From an uncultured Prevotellaceae bacterium (lineage in GTDB: Bacteria > Bacteroidota > Bacteroidia > Bacteroidales > Muribaculaceae): 64,000 bases of DNA. Below are positions 45,450 through 54,126 of this stretch, one piece after another. Under the pieces are notes generated by a model, which was not told where the DNA came from, searched no databases, and saw only the letters and a list, made by a program, of their open reading frames with translations. The stretch is from assembly GCA_900318205.1 (NCBI GenBank), contig ONJS01000004.1, positions 62,001 through 126,000 of the forward strand, written 5' to 3'. Made by a program: the position numbers and the translations under genes. Position 1 is the first letter of the stretch, and every line of letters begins with the position of its first letter.

Positions 45450-48400
45450 TTATAGTGCCAATCTGAGGCCGACATGGTACTCGGCATAGTCCGGCTCGTT
45501 ATAGTTGCGGCAAGATACACGGCAGTACTTGGCAGAGTTGCACCAGCTGCCGCCACGCATCACACGGTAAGAACCCGTGGTAGGACCTGTCGGGTCGGTC
45601 TGCGGCTCGCTGCTGTAGGCGCCATACCAGTCCTGGCACCACTCCCACACATTGCCTGACATATCGTAAGCTCTATTCTGATAGCAATATTTGGTTCCCA
45701 CAGGATGAGTGCCATAATCAGGGTTACCCATGCCCACGGCATAACTGTTATCATAATACCAAGCCACATCGTCAATATTCCAGCTACCCGCATATAGGTA
45801 TTCATCCATGTCGTTCCTGCCACGAGCAGCATATTCCCATTCAGCCTCGGTGGGCAAGCGGAACTTCCTGCCGGTCAGTTCGTTCAGCTTGGCGATAAAC
45901 GTTTGGCAATCTTTCCACGACACACTCTCCACAGGACGGTTCATGTCTCCCAAAAAATAGCTCGGGTTGCTACCCATCACCGCCTGCCACAAGGCTTGCG
46001 TGACCTCGGTCTCACCGATTCGGTAATTCGAGAGTGTCACCTCATGAACAGGGTTCTCATTCTCGTTTGCTTGGGAGGCCTGACGTGAAGTTGCACCCAT
46101 TCTGAACTTGCCACCCATGACTGCATACATCTTGAACGACACGCCATTGACTGTAAAAGTTTTGGTCTCGAATTGCATGTCAACCACTACGATGATAAGT
46201 TCAGTGAAAGCGCCAGTAGTGTTGTCGGTGACTCGGATGATGGCTAAGCCTTCCTCAACAGTCATCACGTTCAACGTGTTGCCGTTCAGGCTGCAATTTA
46301 CGCAGCCTTCGCCTTCGGTCACGCTGAAGGTATAACTACCACTGCCGTTGAGGATATCAACTGGCAGGCTCTCACCTAACTCAAGTTCCATGACGGTTTC
46401 GCTCAAGCGAAACTTAGGGCTATCCTCCGCATCATGGGCAAGGCGCAGGCCCAGATTGTAGGACGCGTAACCAGGGTGATAACAGTCACGTCTCGACACT
46501 CGACAATCACTGGGGGTGTTGTTCCAGCCACCGCCTCGCGCCACGCGTTCATAGCCTGTTGCGGTACCCCTCGGGTCAATCTGGGCCGTGTTGCCGTAAT
46601 TACTGTACCAATCCTGGCACCATTCCCACACATTACCACTCATGTTATACAGTCCCAACTCGTTAGGCATCTTGCGAGGAATGGAAAGCGGGCCCCATTC
46701 TTGTCTGAACATCGCTAAATCGTTGATTGAATCGCTACCTGAATACTTGTAGCCTCGACTCAGGTTACCACCTCGGGCAGCAAATTCCCACTCAGCCTCA
46801 GTCGGCAGTCTGAAATGTTTACCTGTCTCCTTATTCAGCTTGGCAATAAACCTTTGGCAGTCATACCAAGTGACATGTTCCACTGGGTTATCTATTCCAT
46901 AGCTATCGATATAGGGGTTGTCACGCAGTTTATCACCCTTCGCGGGCATCTCATAGATAGGTTCATAATGGAAATAGCTTGGGTCGCTTATATCTGTCCC
47001 CCACATCATTCTCCACCACAGCATTTGCGGCACCTCGGTCAGAGATATGAAGAAGTCTGACACGGTCACCTGGTGTACAGGCCGTTCGTCCTCACTGTAT
47101 TCGTCACCCTGCTCGGCAGTTGCACCCATCATGAATGTGCCACCCTTGACTGAAACCATCGTGATACCCGACATGATTACACTATCCAGATCAACAATGA
47201 TATTGAGAACAGTCGTCATGCCTGTAGAATTATCTTTGACATATAGGGCAGAATTACCTACAGCCCTTCCCGTCACGCTCAGATGGTCTCCATCCAGTTG
47301 ATAATCATAATAATAGTCTCCATACTTTCCCCTAGAGATGGTATAATCCCCACTACCATTGAGTAGATCAACCGACTTGCTTCCACCGATAACTAACGGC
47401 ACTGCCATTTCAGACACACGGAATTTAGGACTATTTTCCTCTTCAAGTGCAAGACGTAAACCATAGGCCCAGAAATCAGTACTATATGTGCGGAATCGAC
47501 ATGAAACACGACAATACTGCGGTTCGGTAGTACAGCCTCCGCCACGATGTACTAATTCAGATTCCGTAGTGGGACCAACAGGATTGGTTTGAGCCATGCT
47601 GACATAGTCTCCGTACATGTCCTGGCACAATTCTTTCACATTGCCAATCATGTCATACAGACCCAATTCGTTGGGCTGCTTCTTCGCAACACCTCTGGTT
47701 CTCGTACCAGGATCCGGAACTCCAGCTCGGTTCCTCTCGTCACCAATCATTGAATTGCCACTGTACCACGCCACATCTTCCAGCGTATTACTGCCAGCAT
47801 ACTTGTAGCCCTGGCTGCGATTACCGCCACGAGCAGCAAATTCCCACTCAGCCTCGGTGGGAAGACGGAAATGCCTTCCTGTCAATTCGTTCAGCTTGAT
47901 AATAAACAACTGGCATTCTCTCCATGAAACATTATCAACGGGTAACTGCTTCCAGTCCTCGCTTTCGCTGCCAATCATGCTATTGTTATAGCCCATGACT
48001 GCCTGCCACAGTTCCTGGGTCACCTCGGTCTGACCGATGCTGTAGGTCGACAGCGTCACCTGATGGGTCGGCAACTCATCAGGTTCATATTCATCGCCCT
48101 GCTCGGCAGTCGCACCCATCGTGAAGGTGCCACCCTCGACCTTCACCATTGTGAACTTCACGCCGTTCACTTCAAAGGTCTCGGTCACTGGCGGGTTCGG
48201 TTCTCCACCGTTCAACAGATGGTTGATCAATACCGACACGTCAGCGATGGTAATCAGACCATCACGGTTCACGTCGGCATTGGTGGTGCCATAGGTATCA
48301 GAGTCACTACTCAGCAGATAGGAAATTAATGATGTCACGTCGCTGATGTTCACATGGTCATCCTGGTTCACGTCGCCCAACAAATCACGGGCACTTGCTG

Positions 48401-48455
48401 TCACCGGCAGTAACGCCACCAGCAACAACACAAGAGTTTGCAAAGTTTTCTTCAC
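45450..48455 (-). CDS. Secreted protein with N-terminal dockerin-like doublet and three formylglycine-generating-enzyme-like domains
   Basis: A 1001-residue exported protein. Signal peptide LQTLVLLLVALLPVTASA; residues about 24-82 are two dockerin-like repeats (GDVNQDDHVNISDVTSLISY, ADVNRDGLITIADVSVLINH). Three SUMF1/FGE-sulfatase type domains follow, at about 100-340, 435-680 and 765-1001. Each has GGTFxMGA near its start, EVTQxLWxxxMG, a WxxCQxFIxKLNxxTGxxFRLPTEAEWEFAARGG core and an end with CRVS and GLRLA. Between them are beta spacers with LNGSGxYTxS. The two-cysteine active site of true FGE is not convincing (CRVSCR, CRVSRR, CRVSCR), so enzymatic activity is uncertain; such domains also act in binding. 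It is monocistronic. Confidence 0.88.
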   Translation of the reverse strand: MKKTLQTLVLLLVALLPVTASARDLLGDVNQDDHVNISDVTSLISYLLSSDSDTYGTTNADVNRDGLITIADVSVLINHLLNGGEPNPPVTETFEVNGVKFTMVKVEGGTFTMGATAEQGDEYEPDELPTHQVTLSTYSIGQTEVTQELWQAVMGYNNSMIGSESEDWKQLPVDNVSWRECQLFIIKLNELTGRHFRLPTEAEWEFAARGGNRSQGYKYAGSNTLEDVAWYSGNSMIGDERNRAGVPDPGTRTRGVAKKQPNELGLYDMIGNVKELCQDMYGDYVSMAQTNPVGPTTESELVHRGGGCTTEPQYCRVSCRFRTYSTDFWAYGLRLALEEENSPKFRVSEMAVPLVIGGSKSVDLLNGSGDYTISRGKYGDYYYDYQLDGDHLSVTGRAVGNSALYVKDNSTGMTTVLNIIVDLDSVIMSGITMVSVKGGTFMMGATAEQGDEYSEDERPVHQVTVSDFFISLTEVPQMLWWRMMWGTDISDPSYFHYEPIYEMPAKGDKLRDNPYIDSYGIDNPVEHVTWYDCQRFIAKLNKETGKHFRLPTEAEWEFAARGGNLSRGYKYSGSDSINDLAMFRQEWGPLSIPRKMPNELGLYNMSGNVWEWCQDWYSNYGNTAQIDPRGTATGYERVARGGGWNNTPSDCRVSRRDCYHPGYASYNLGLRLAHDAEDSPKFRLSETVMELELGESLPVDILNGSGSYTFSVTEGEGCVNCSLNGNTLNVMTVEEGLAIIRVTDNTTGAFTELIIVVVDMQFETKTFTVNGVSFKMYAVMGGKFRMGATSRQASQANENENPVHEVTLSNYRIGETEVTQALWQAVMGSNPSYFLGDMNRPVESVSWKDCQTFIAKLNELTGRKFRLPTEAEWEYAARGRNDMDEYLYAGSWNIDDVAWYYDNSYAVGMGNPDYGTHPVGTKYCYQNRAYDMSGNVWEWCQDWYGAYSSEPQTDPTGPTTGSYRVMRGGSWCNSAKYCRVSCRNYNEPDYAEYHVGLRLAL

Positions 48456-48524
48456 GGCTTCTTTTTAAGTGTTAATTAATTGATTGTTAATTAGTTATCT
48501 GTTATTTGTATATGATTTATTCTG

Positions 48525-48532
48525 CAAATATA
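48525..48532 (-). promoter_or_regulatory. -7 box for the triple FGE-like gene
   Basis: TATATTTG on the minus strand, 69 bases before the start codon. Confidence 0.5.
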
Positions 48533-48540
48533 CAAAATTT

Positions 48541-48568
48541 CTCCTTGTAATATGCATACTACAAGGAG
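48541..48568 (-). terminator. Hairpin after the phosphodiester glycosidase gene
   Basis: CTCCTTGTA (48541-48549) pairs with TACAAGGAG (48560-48568); on the minus strand AAATTTTG follows. It lies directly upstream of the promoter of the next gene. Confidence 0.65.
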
Positions 48569-48646
48569 AATAAACGTTGTTAATGATTATCGCATGTCAT
48601 GGGCGACACGAGATTGCCGCCAATCAGGATGGCCTATAACAGAACT

Positions 48647-51097
48647 TTAATGGGCCAGGATGATATCCATGACGGCGTTGATATCGGCGATGTTGACCTC
48701 GCTGTCGTGATTGACATCGGCAGGAAGAACAGACGCGCCCGAGAGAATAACGTCGATAATGGCATTGACATCGGCAATATTGACTTCGTTGTCACCGTTC
48801 ACGTCACCCGGCAGGTGCTCAAGTCCTGAGAGAGGATAGTGGCAGTAGAGCGACTTGATGGACATGGTCTGCTCACCAGCCTCGGCATCCTTATTAATGG
48901 AGAACTTGATCAGTTTGATGGACACGGGATAGGTACCCACATAATCGCTGCCTCCCAGCGAAGCCAGGTCCAACACGATGTGGTAATCCTTACCGGGTTC
49001 GAAGACCTCGGAACCGTCTTCGGGGAAATACTTGATGTAATTGGTCTTGGTCTTAAATCGGTTGCGCGTATCAATCTGCACATAGTCGATGGGCAGCGAC
49101 GAATTGAAGACCATACCAATTGTGTCGGGCAAGCCATAGAAGGTCAAGTCCTTGGCCAGCGACAGCGACGGGGAGCGGTTGGTCACATAGGTGTAAGTGA
49201 TGTCTCCGGTTTCCTCATCGAGGACCATATTCTTGGCACCGACACCCCTCAGTGTCCAATCGTCCCAACCCTCATACAGGTAGGCCGAGGGGGCCAGCTG
49301 CACCTGTACCTGGGTCGTGTCATTGAAGGTACCGACCATGCAGCTCAACTGGGTCTCGCCATTGGCCTTGCCAGACAACACGCCATTCGTGACTGAAGCG
49401 ACTTCGGGATCTTCGACAGTCCAATGAAGCGTGGCAGGGTCAAAGAAATAGGTGTTATCCAGAACCTGGGCCGACACCTCAACGGGATATTCGCGCTTGT
49501 CGATAACGATGGGCTTGAGGACAAGACCCGGCTCGGCGGCGAGCACATGAACAGGCATCGTGGCGGTCATCTCGCCCAACGTGGCGGTGAGCAGTCCCGT
49601 GGCATCCTCGCTGCCAGCGACAAACATATCACCGTCGGCGGTGCCGATGGCCTCGTCGCAGGACAGGGTGAAGCCCTTCACGTCCTCATCAATGAGTTCA
49701 CCAATCTTGTTATAGCCCAGGATGCGCGGCGTCATCGTGGCATAACTGGGTATGTCAACGCGATGCTTCTCAAAAGCGATGCTTGCCAACTCGTTGTCCT
49801 CCTCGCCGATGGCCTCGACCATCCATCCGGTCGCTACGCCACGAGGAGTCCCCTCCATCGTCCTATTGATGATTTCGCCTCGCACGAGCATCTCGGCCGA
49901 GCCTCCGGCATCCATATTGACCATATCATTGACGTCGGGGCACATCTGCTGCAGGATCTGGCAGGCGTGGCCTGTGGTACAGCCGATGGACTTGCCGTAT
50001 AGAGGGCTCACCGACTTGTCAATCACCAGCAGATACAAGTGCTTGCCATCGGCACTGGTACCGTAGCAAGTGCGGGAATAGTCGATTGAGTTATAGCTGT
50101 CGCCATAGTTGCGATAAGTGAGTTCGCCGTTGTGCATGATGGTCGCATTGCCGGTCACCAGGTTCTCGACATCGGTGATGACAGTCGCAGCATCAGCGTC
50201 AAGATTGGTCCAGTAGGACGACAACTGAATCGTGTCGCCCACAGCATGGACAGCCATGGCAGCCTTGTTGGCGTCGCCTGTAACCGTCAGGCAGGCGTCA
50301 TAGTCGCCCAGCGTCTGTTTGTCCATGCCCGGGACGATGTTGGCGACAACAAAGGTCATCGGCTTGTTGGTACACCAGTCTTCTCCCTCGGCAAACATCA
50401 GGTAGTAGTTGTCACTCGCGTTATCACCACGGGTATCAAAAGACACCCAGTCGTCCTCAAACTTGCGGGTGCGGGTATAAGCAGGTCCCCACAGGCAGAT
50501 TTCGCCCGTCACGGCACGGCGGTTGATGTTGTGGTAAATCAGCCATTGCGGCAGTTTGCTCGAAGTGATAATGCCATCCCATCTCACACGACCCATCACG
50601 AGGGTCTTGTCGCTGGTGATGGCAGCAACGCCCGTTTCGGTTGGGCCACCGCTCCACATGTCACTGGTGTTGTTGTCATTCACGATGGTGGTGTCGTTGC
50701 ACACCACACCGCCATTAGGTGAGCCCATCGCGTAGGCATTGAAGGGGTATCCGCTGCCGGTGACAATCCAGAAGTTGGCGTTACAGGCGGCAATCGGGCG
50801 CTTGGTGGGTGTTCGATGGCGTTTTACGGCGTCAGCCAGCAATTCGGTCTTGCCGACGATGCCACGTCCATAGGTGGTTTCCACACGGTTATTGGGATTG
50901 TTGAGATCAACAGTCACTACATACACATTGAGCGGGAAATCGGGAAGGCGCACAATCACATTGATCATGCCTGGACCGACCTGCCGATAGACCAGTGTGT
51001 CGGCACGGTATGCTTTTCCGTCAATGACAATGTCGGCTCCAGCCGAAAAAGCACTTAAAACAAATGCCAATAAAAAAAGAAGTAGTGATTTTTTCAT
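48647..51097 (-). CDS. Phosphodiester glycosidase (NAGPA-like) with C-terminal dockerin-like doublet
   Basis: An 816-residue exported protein. Signal peptide SLLLFLLAFVLSAFSAGA. Residues about 40-440 match the phosphodiester glycosidase domain of the human uncovering enzyme: RPIAACNANFWIVTGSGYPF, NGGVVCNDTTIVND, LYLLVIDKSVSPLYGKSIGC, TTGHACQILQQMCP and VNMDAGGSAEMLVRGEIINR (family D-GGS motif). A bacterial Ig-like domain (VSAQVLDNTYFFDPATLHWT) and a beta-sandwich follow, and residues about 760-816 are a dockerin-like doublet (GDVNGDNEVNIADVNAIIDV, DVNHDSEVNIADINAVMDII). It may remove phosphodiester-linked sugars from glycoconjugates. Promoter box at 51130-51137. Confidence 0.87.
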   Translation of the reverse strand: MKKSLLLFLLAFVLSAFSAGADIVIDGKAYRADTLVYRQVGPGMINVIVRLPDFPLNVYVVTVDLNNPNNRVETTYGRGIVGKTELLADAVKRHRTPTKRPIAACNANFWIVTGSGYPFNAYAMGSPNGGVVCNDTTIVNDNNTSDMWSGGPTETGVAAITSDKTLVMGRVRWDGIITSSKLPQWLIYHNINRRAVTGEICLWGPAYTRTRKFEDDWVSFDTRGDNASDNYYLMFAEGEDWCTNKPMTFVVANIVPGMDKQTLGDYDACLTVTGDANKAAMAVHAVGDTIQLSSYWTNLDADAATVITDVENLVTGNATIMHNGELTYRNYGDSYNSIDYSRTCYGTSADGKHLYLLVIDKSVSPLYGKSIGCTTGHACQILQQMCPDVNDMVNMDAGGSAEMLVRGEIINRTMEGTPRGVATGWMVEAIGEEDNELASIAFEKHRVDIPSYATMTPRILGYNKIGELIDEDVKGFTLSCDEAIGTADGDMFVAGSEDATGLLTATLGEMTATMPVHVLAAEPGLVLKPIVIDKREYPVEVSAQVLDNTYFFDPATLHWTVEDPEVASVTNGVLSGKANGETQLSCMVGTFNDTTQVQVQLAPSAYLYEGWDDWTLRGVGAKNMVLDEETGDITYTYVTNRSPSLSLAKDLTFYGLPDTIGMVFNSSLPIDYVQIDTRNRFKTKTNYIKYFPEDGSEVFEPGKDYHIVLDLASLGGSDYVGTYPVSIKLIKFSINKDAEAGEQTMSIKSLYCHYPLSGLEHLPGDVNGDNEVNIADVNAIIDVILSGASVLPADVNHDSEVNIADINAVMDIILAH

Positions 51098-51129
51098 ATC
51101 GCTTGCAAGATTTATAGTTTTTACTGGCG

Positions 51130-51137
51130 CAAAGATA
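51130..51137 (-). promoter_or_regulatory. -7 box for the phosphodiester glycosidase gene
   Basis: TATCTTTG on the minus strand, 32 bases before the start codon. Confidence 0.5.
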
Positions 51138-51180
51138 ATGCAAGTTACCGAGAACTATAACATCATCCAGCCAATAAATT

Positions 51181-52254
51181 TCACTTGCCAACGATAAAGC
51201 GACGAACGGGGAGCATGCGCAGCAATACCACGAGCAACAGGCACACGACAAAGGCCAACACGCCGCTCACGAGGCTGTCAACGACCCAATGTGCCCTGCC
51301 TAGCCATGAGGCGGTCATGGGCCACACCACCTGCCGCAAGACAATCATCTGTGACAGATAGATGCCAAAGGTGCACTTGCTCAGCAGGGGCCACCACAAG
51401 GCGGCACGCGGGTGAGATTTAGAGTCATAGCGTTGAGGCGCAAATCGCTGTATGGTGATAAACAGCAAGGTCGCCATCGCCACGTTATTGATGCTGATGT
51501 CGTTGGTTATCGTGTCGATGTGCTGCTGCCAGGAAATGTTGAACTGACCCTGCACCAAGAACTCAAACAACGGCATCGCCACGATGCCGAAGGCCAGCAA
51601 CAGGGGCCAAATCAGGCGATTGCCGCGGCCCAGGTTGGGCAAGCCGTAGGTGTGCAGGTAATAACCCAACAGTACGTAGCCGTAATAGTTGGCAAAGGCG
51701 CCAAACATGTTGTGGCTATACTGCGAGGCTTCAATGAATATGCCATGCTGGTAGGGAATGAACGACGACAGGACCCACAAGGCCAATACCACCTCTACCC
51801 CACGCTTGCCGATGGCATCAATGCACTTGCTCACCAATGGCAAAGTCACATAGATGACCAGCAGCACATAGACATACCACAGCAAGCCCTCAACGGGATG
51901 GAACAGGACTGACGTCAGCAGCCTGGGGGTGAAATTGTGCAGCAGGAAAGCATGTTCCAGCAGGTAAACCACGGTCCACACCACCAATGGCGGCAGCACC
52001 ACACGCAGGCGACGCCTGATGAAACGCCTACCTGTCCCCTTGACCGGGAGCAGCAGGGCACCCGTAATCATGAAGAACAGGTTGCAGTTCACCGCCACCA
52101 GCACGGTATAGACCGCTCCGGCGATGGATGGTGTGTTATAATAAGTGTCATACTGACGGATGGGCGTGTGGATGAGGATGACCAGCAGACACGCCAGCAC
52201 GCGCAGGATGTCCAGATAAGGGACGCGCCGCTGCAGTCTCGCCTCGCTCATCAT
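51181..52254 (-). CDS. Acyltransferase family 3 membrane protein
   Basis: A 357-residue integral membrane protein of the OafA/YrhL acyltransferase 3 family, which acetylates or otherwise acylates glycans. About ten hydrophobic helices are visible. Family features are the N-terminal [20 protein letters not shown] with its Arg and His residues, [20 protein letters not shown], the cytoplasmic [20 protein letters not shown], and [18 protein letters not shown] near the end. The substrate is not known. It overlaps ispF by 4 bases (ATGA) and is probably translated from the same mRNA, an odd pairing functionally. Confidence 0.88.
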   Translation of the reverse strand: MMSEARLQRRVPYLDILRVLACLLVILIHTPIRQYDTYYNTPSIAGAVYTVLVAVNCNLFFMITGALLLPVKGTGRRFIRRRLRVVLPPLVVWTVVYLLEHAFLLHNFTPRLLTSVLFHPVEGLLWYVYVLLVIYVTLPLVSKCIDAIGKRGVEVVLALWVLSSFIPYQHGIFIEASQYSHNMFGAFANYYGYVLLGYYLHTYGLPNLGRGNRLIWPLLLAFGIVAMPLFEFLVQGQFNISWQQHIDTITNDISINNVAMATLLFITIQRFAPQRYDSKSHPRAALWWPLLSKCTFGIYLSQMIVLRQVVWPMTASWLGRAHWVVDSLVSGVLAFVVCLLLVVLLRMLPVRRFIVGK

Positions 52255-52742
52255 GGCTGGGTGGGTTTAGATTCAATCAGTGCCACAGCATAGGCGGCAA
52301 TGCCCTCGCCACGGCCCGTATAGCCTAATTTCTCGGTCGTGGTGGCCTTGATGGAGACCTGGCCAGGGTCACAGTCCATGCAGGCAGCAAGTTCCTGCTG
52401 CATGGCGGGGATGTGGGGATTGAGTTTGGGTTGCTCGGCACAGATGGTGATGTCACAGTTGCCCAAGCGGTAACCCTTTTCATCAAGCAACCGCATCACA
52501 TGGCGCAGCAACAAGCGGCTGTCAATACCTTTGTAACGCGGGTCAGTGTCAGGGAAGTGGTATCCGATGTCGCGCAGGGCGGCGGCACCCAGCAGGGCAT
52601 CGCACAGGGCGTGGATGGCAACGTCGGCATCGCTGTGTCCCAGCAATCCGCGCTCCCAAGGAATATTGACACCACCCAGCCACAGGGCCCTGCCCTCGAC
52701 CAGGCGGTGAACGTCAAATCCCATTCCCACGCGCATCATCAT
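52251..52742 (-). CDS. ispF: 2-C-methyl-D-erythritol 2,4-cyclodiphosphate synthase
   Basis: IspF makes the cyclic diphosphate intermediate of the non-mevalonate isoprenoid pathway. The 163-residue protein shows [20 protein letters not shown] with metal ligands Asp10 and His12, [20 protein letters not shown] with the third metal His, [20 protein letters not shown], and [20 protein letters not shown], then [20 protein letters not shown]. The length is standard. The start could be any of three consecutive Met codons. Order is porV, ispF, acyltransferase on the minus strand. Confidence 0.96.
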   Translation of the reverse strand: MMMRVGMGFDVHRLVEGRALWLGGVNIPWERGLLGHSDADVAIHALCDALLGAAALRDIGYHFPDTDPRYKGIDSRLLLRHVMRLLDEKGYRLGNCDITICAEQPKLNPHIPAMQQELAACMDCDPGQVSIKATTTEKLGYTGRGEGIAAYAVALIESKPTQP

Positions 52743-52757
52743 TCCGTTTTCTTTATA

Positions 52758-52797
52758 TAATATCTATAGTGACTATAGAACTATAGTCACTATAACC
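52758..52797. repeat. CTATAG-type inverted repeat between ispF and porV
   Basis: TATAGTGACTATAG (52765-52778) and CTATAGTCACTATA (52781-52794) form a 14-base perfect inverted repeat with a 2-base loop. It is related to the array at 35998-36032. Confidence 0.75.
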
Positions 52798-53970
52798 TTA
52801 GTTGCGACCGAAGAGGTCTTTAATGCCGTCCAGGTCAAAGGACAGGGTGAAGCGCAGCGTCTGGTCCAGAGGACTGTTCTGGGCTGTTGCAATCATATAG
52901 CTGGCATCAATCTTGATGACGTTGAGCGAGAAACCTGCACCCAGACCGAAGTACTGGCGATTACCGGCATACTTGCTCTCATAGTAGTAGCCACCACGCA
53001 GGAAGAACTGCTGGTTATAGGCATACTCGGCACCCACCGAATAGGTGATGCGCTTGGCAAAGTTATCCTTGAAGCTGTCAAAGATACCTGCGATAGAGGA
53101 TTTGTCCTTCCACTCCTGCAAAGCGTCGTCGTAGGCCAGGTTGTCATCATAGTCGTTCAAGCGCGGCTTGGCGGGAACGAGCATGCGGTTGGCATCAAAG
53201 GCCAGCGTCAGGTTATTGTAATCGGCCAGCGGGAACGTGAATGCCGTACCCAACTTGATGTTTGCGGGCAGGTAGGCAGGGTCATTACCCTTGTTGTAGT
53301 TCACCTTGGAACCGATGTTCGACAGGTTGAAACCCAGCGACCACTGGCACTCGTTTCGGCCAATGACGGGGAACGTGGTGTAATAGCCCGAGATGTCGGC
53401 GGCAAATGCCGTGGCACTCGACGATTCACCCGTGTTCATCATCGAACCGTAGCCCAGGTCACTATAGACGAAACGCAGGGTTACACCCATCGAGAATTTC
53501 TCACTCAACTTGCGGCTATAGCCAGCGTCAACAGCCATCTCAAACGGGTTGATGGTTGACAGCACCGCTCCGTCGCCGTCGGTTGCCATGACCTCACCCA
53601 GCGAGAAGTAGCGCAACGAGGCACTGATTGCCTGGTTGTCACTGCTACCCACCTTGTAATAGCCTGCCAGATTGGCAAGATAGATGTCGTTGACAATCTT
53701 GCGCAACCACGGCGTATAGGACAAGGAAACGCCTGCCCGGCTGTAGGCAAAGGCATATTTTGACGAGTTCCAATACTGAGAATTGACATCGGCCTCGGTA
53801 GCGGCACCCAGGTCACCCATTGATGCACCACGGGCATCAGGGGTGATACTCAGCGAGGTCACACCCGTCGTGATGGGATTGAACTCAGCATCCTTGATGT
53901 CACCCTGGGCAGCGGCCGTCAGGGCTGTTGCCATCATGGCGATGGCAAGTATCGACTTATACAATTTCAT
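52798..53970 (-). CDS. porV: PorV-type outer membrane protein (type IX secretion)
   Basis: A 390-residue outer-membrane beta-barrel of the PorV/PorQ family. PorV shuttles type IX cargo from the translocon to the surface attachment complex in P. gingivalis. Signal peptide YKSILAIAMMATALTAAA, with cleavage before QGDIKDAEF. The N-terminal TTGVTSLSITPDARGASMGD and LGAATEADVNSQYWNSSKYA, YSRAGVSLSYTPWLRKIVND, and FSMGVTLRFVYSDLGYGSMM are the family hallmarks. It ends with alternating strands and RFTLSFDLDGIKDLFGRN with a C-terminal region typical of barrels. Upstream is the GH13 amylase, downstream ispF. Confidence 0.92.
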   Translation of the reverse strand: MKLYKSILAIAMMATALTAAAQGDIKDAEFNPITTGVTSLSITPDARGASMGDLGAATEADVNSQYWNSSKYAFAYSRAGVSLSYTPWLRKIVNDIYLANLAGYYKVGSSDNQAISASLRYFSLGEVMATDGDGAVLSTINPFEMAVDAGYSRKLSEKFSMGVTLRFVYSDLGYGSMMNTGESSSATAFAADISGYYTTFPVIGRNECQWSLGFNLSNIGSKVNYNKGNDPAYLPANIKLGTAFTFPLADYNNLTLAFDANRMLVPAKPRLNDYDDNLAYDDALQEWKDKSSIAGIFDSFKDNFAKRITYSVGAEYAYNQQFFLRGGYYYESKYAGNRQYFGLGAGFSLNVIKIDASYMIATAQNSPLDQTLRFTLSFDLDGIKDLFGRN

Positions 53971-54049
53971 TTCTTCTATTTTGTATTTGATATGTCTTAT
54001 ACCATATTAACTAAGAAACGGCCCTTTTATTGTATCAACCTAAAAGAAA

Positions 54050-54084
54050 CCTGTCGAGTTCCGCGCCAAACGGTCCTCGACAGT
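54050..54084 (-). terminator. Terminator after the GH13 gene
   Basis: CTGTCGAG (54051-54058) pairs with CTCGACAG (54076-54083); on the minus strand GTTTCTTTT follows. It separates the amylase gene from porV. Confidence 0.78.
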
Positions 54085-54126
54085 TCTCTTTCAATCCTTA
54101 TTCGGCACAACCTGTTGCTATTGAAA

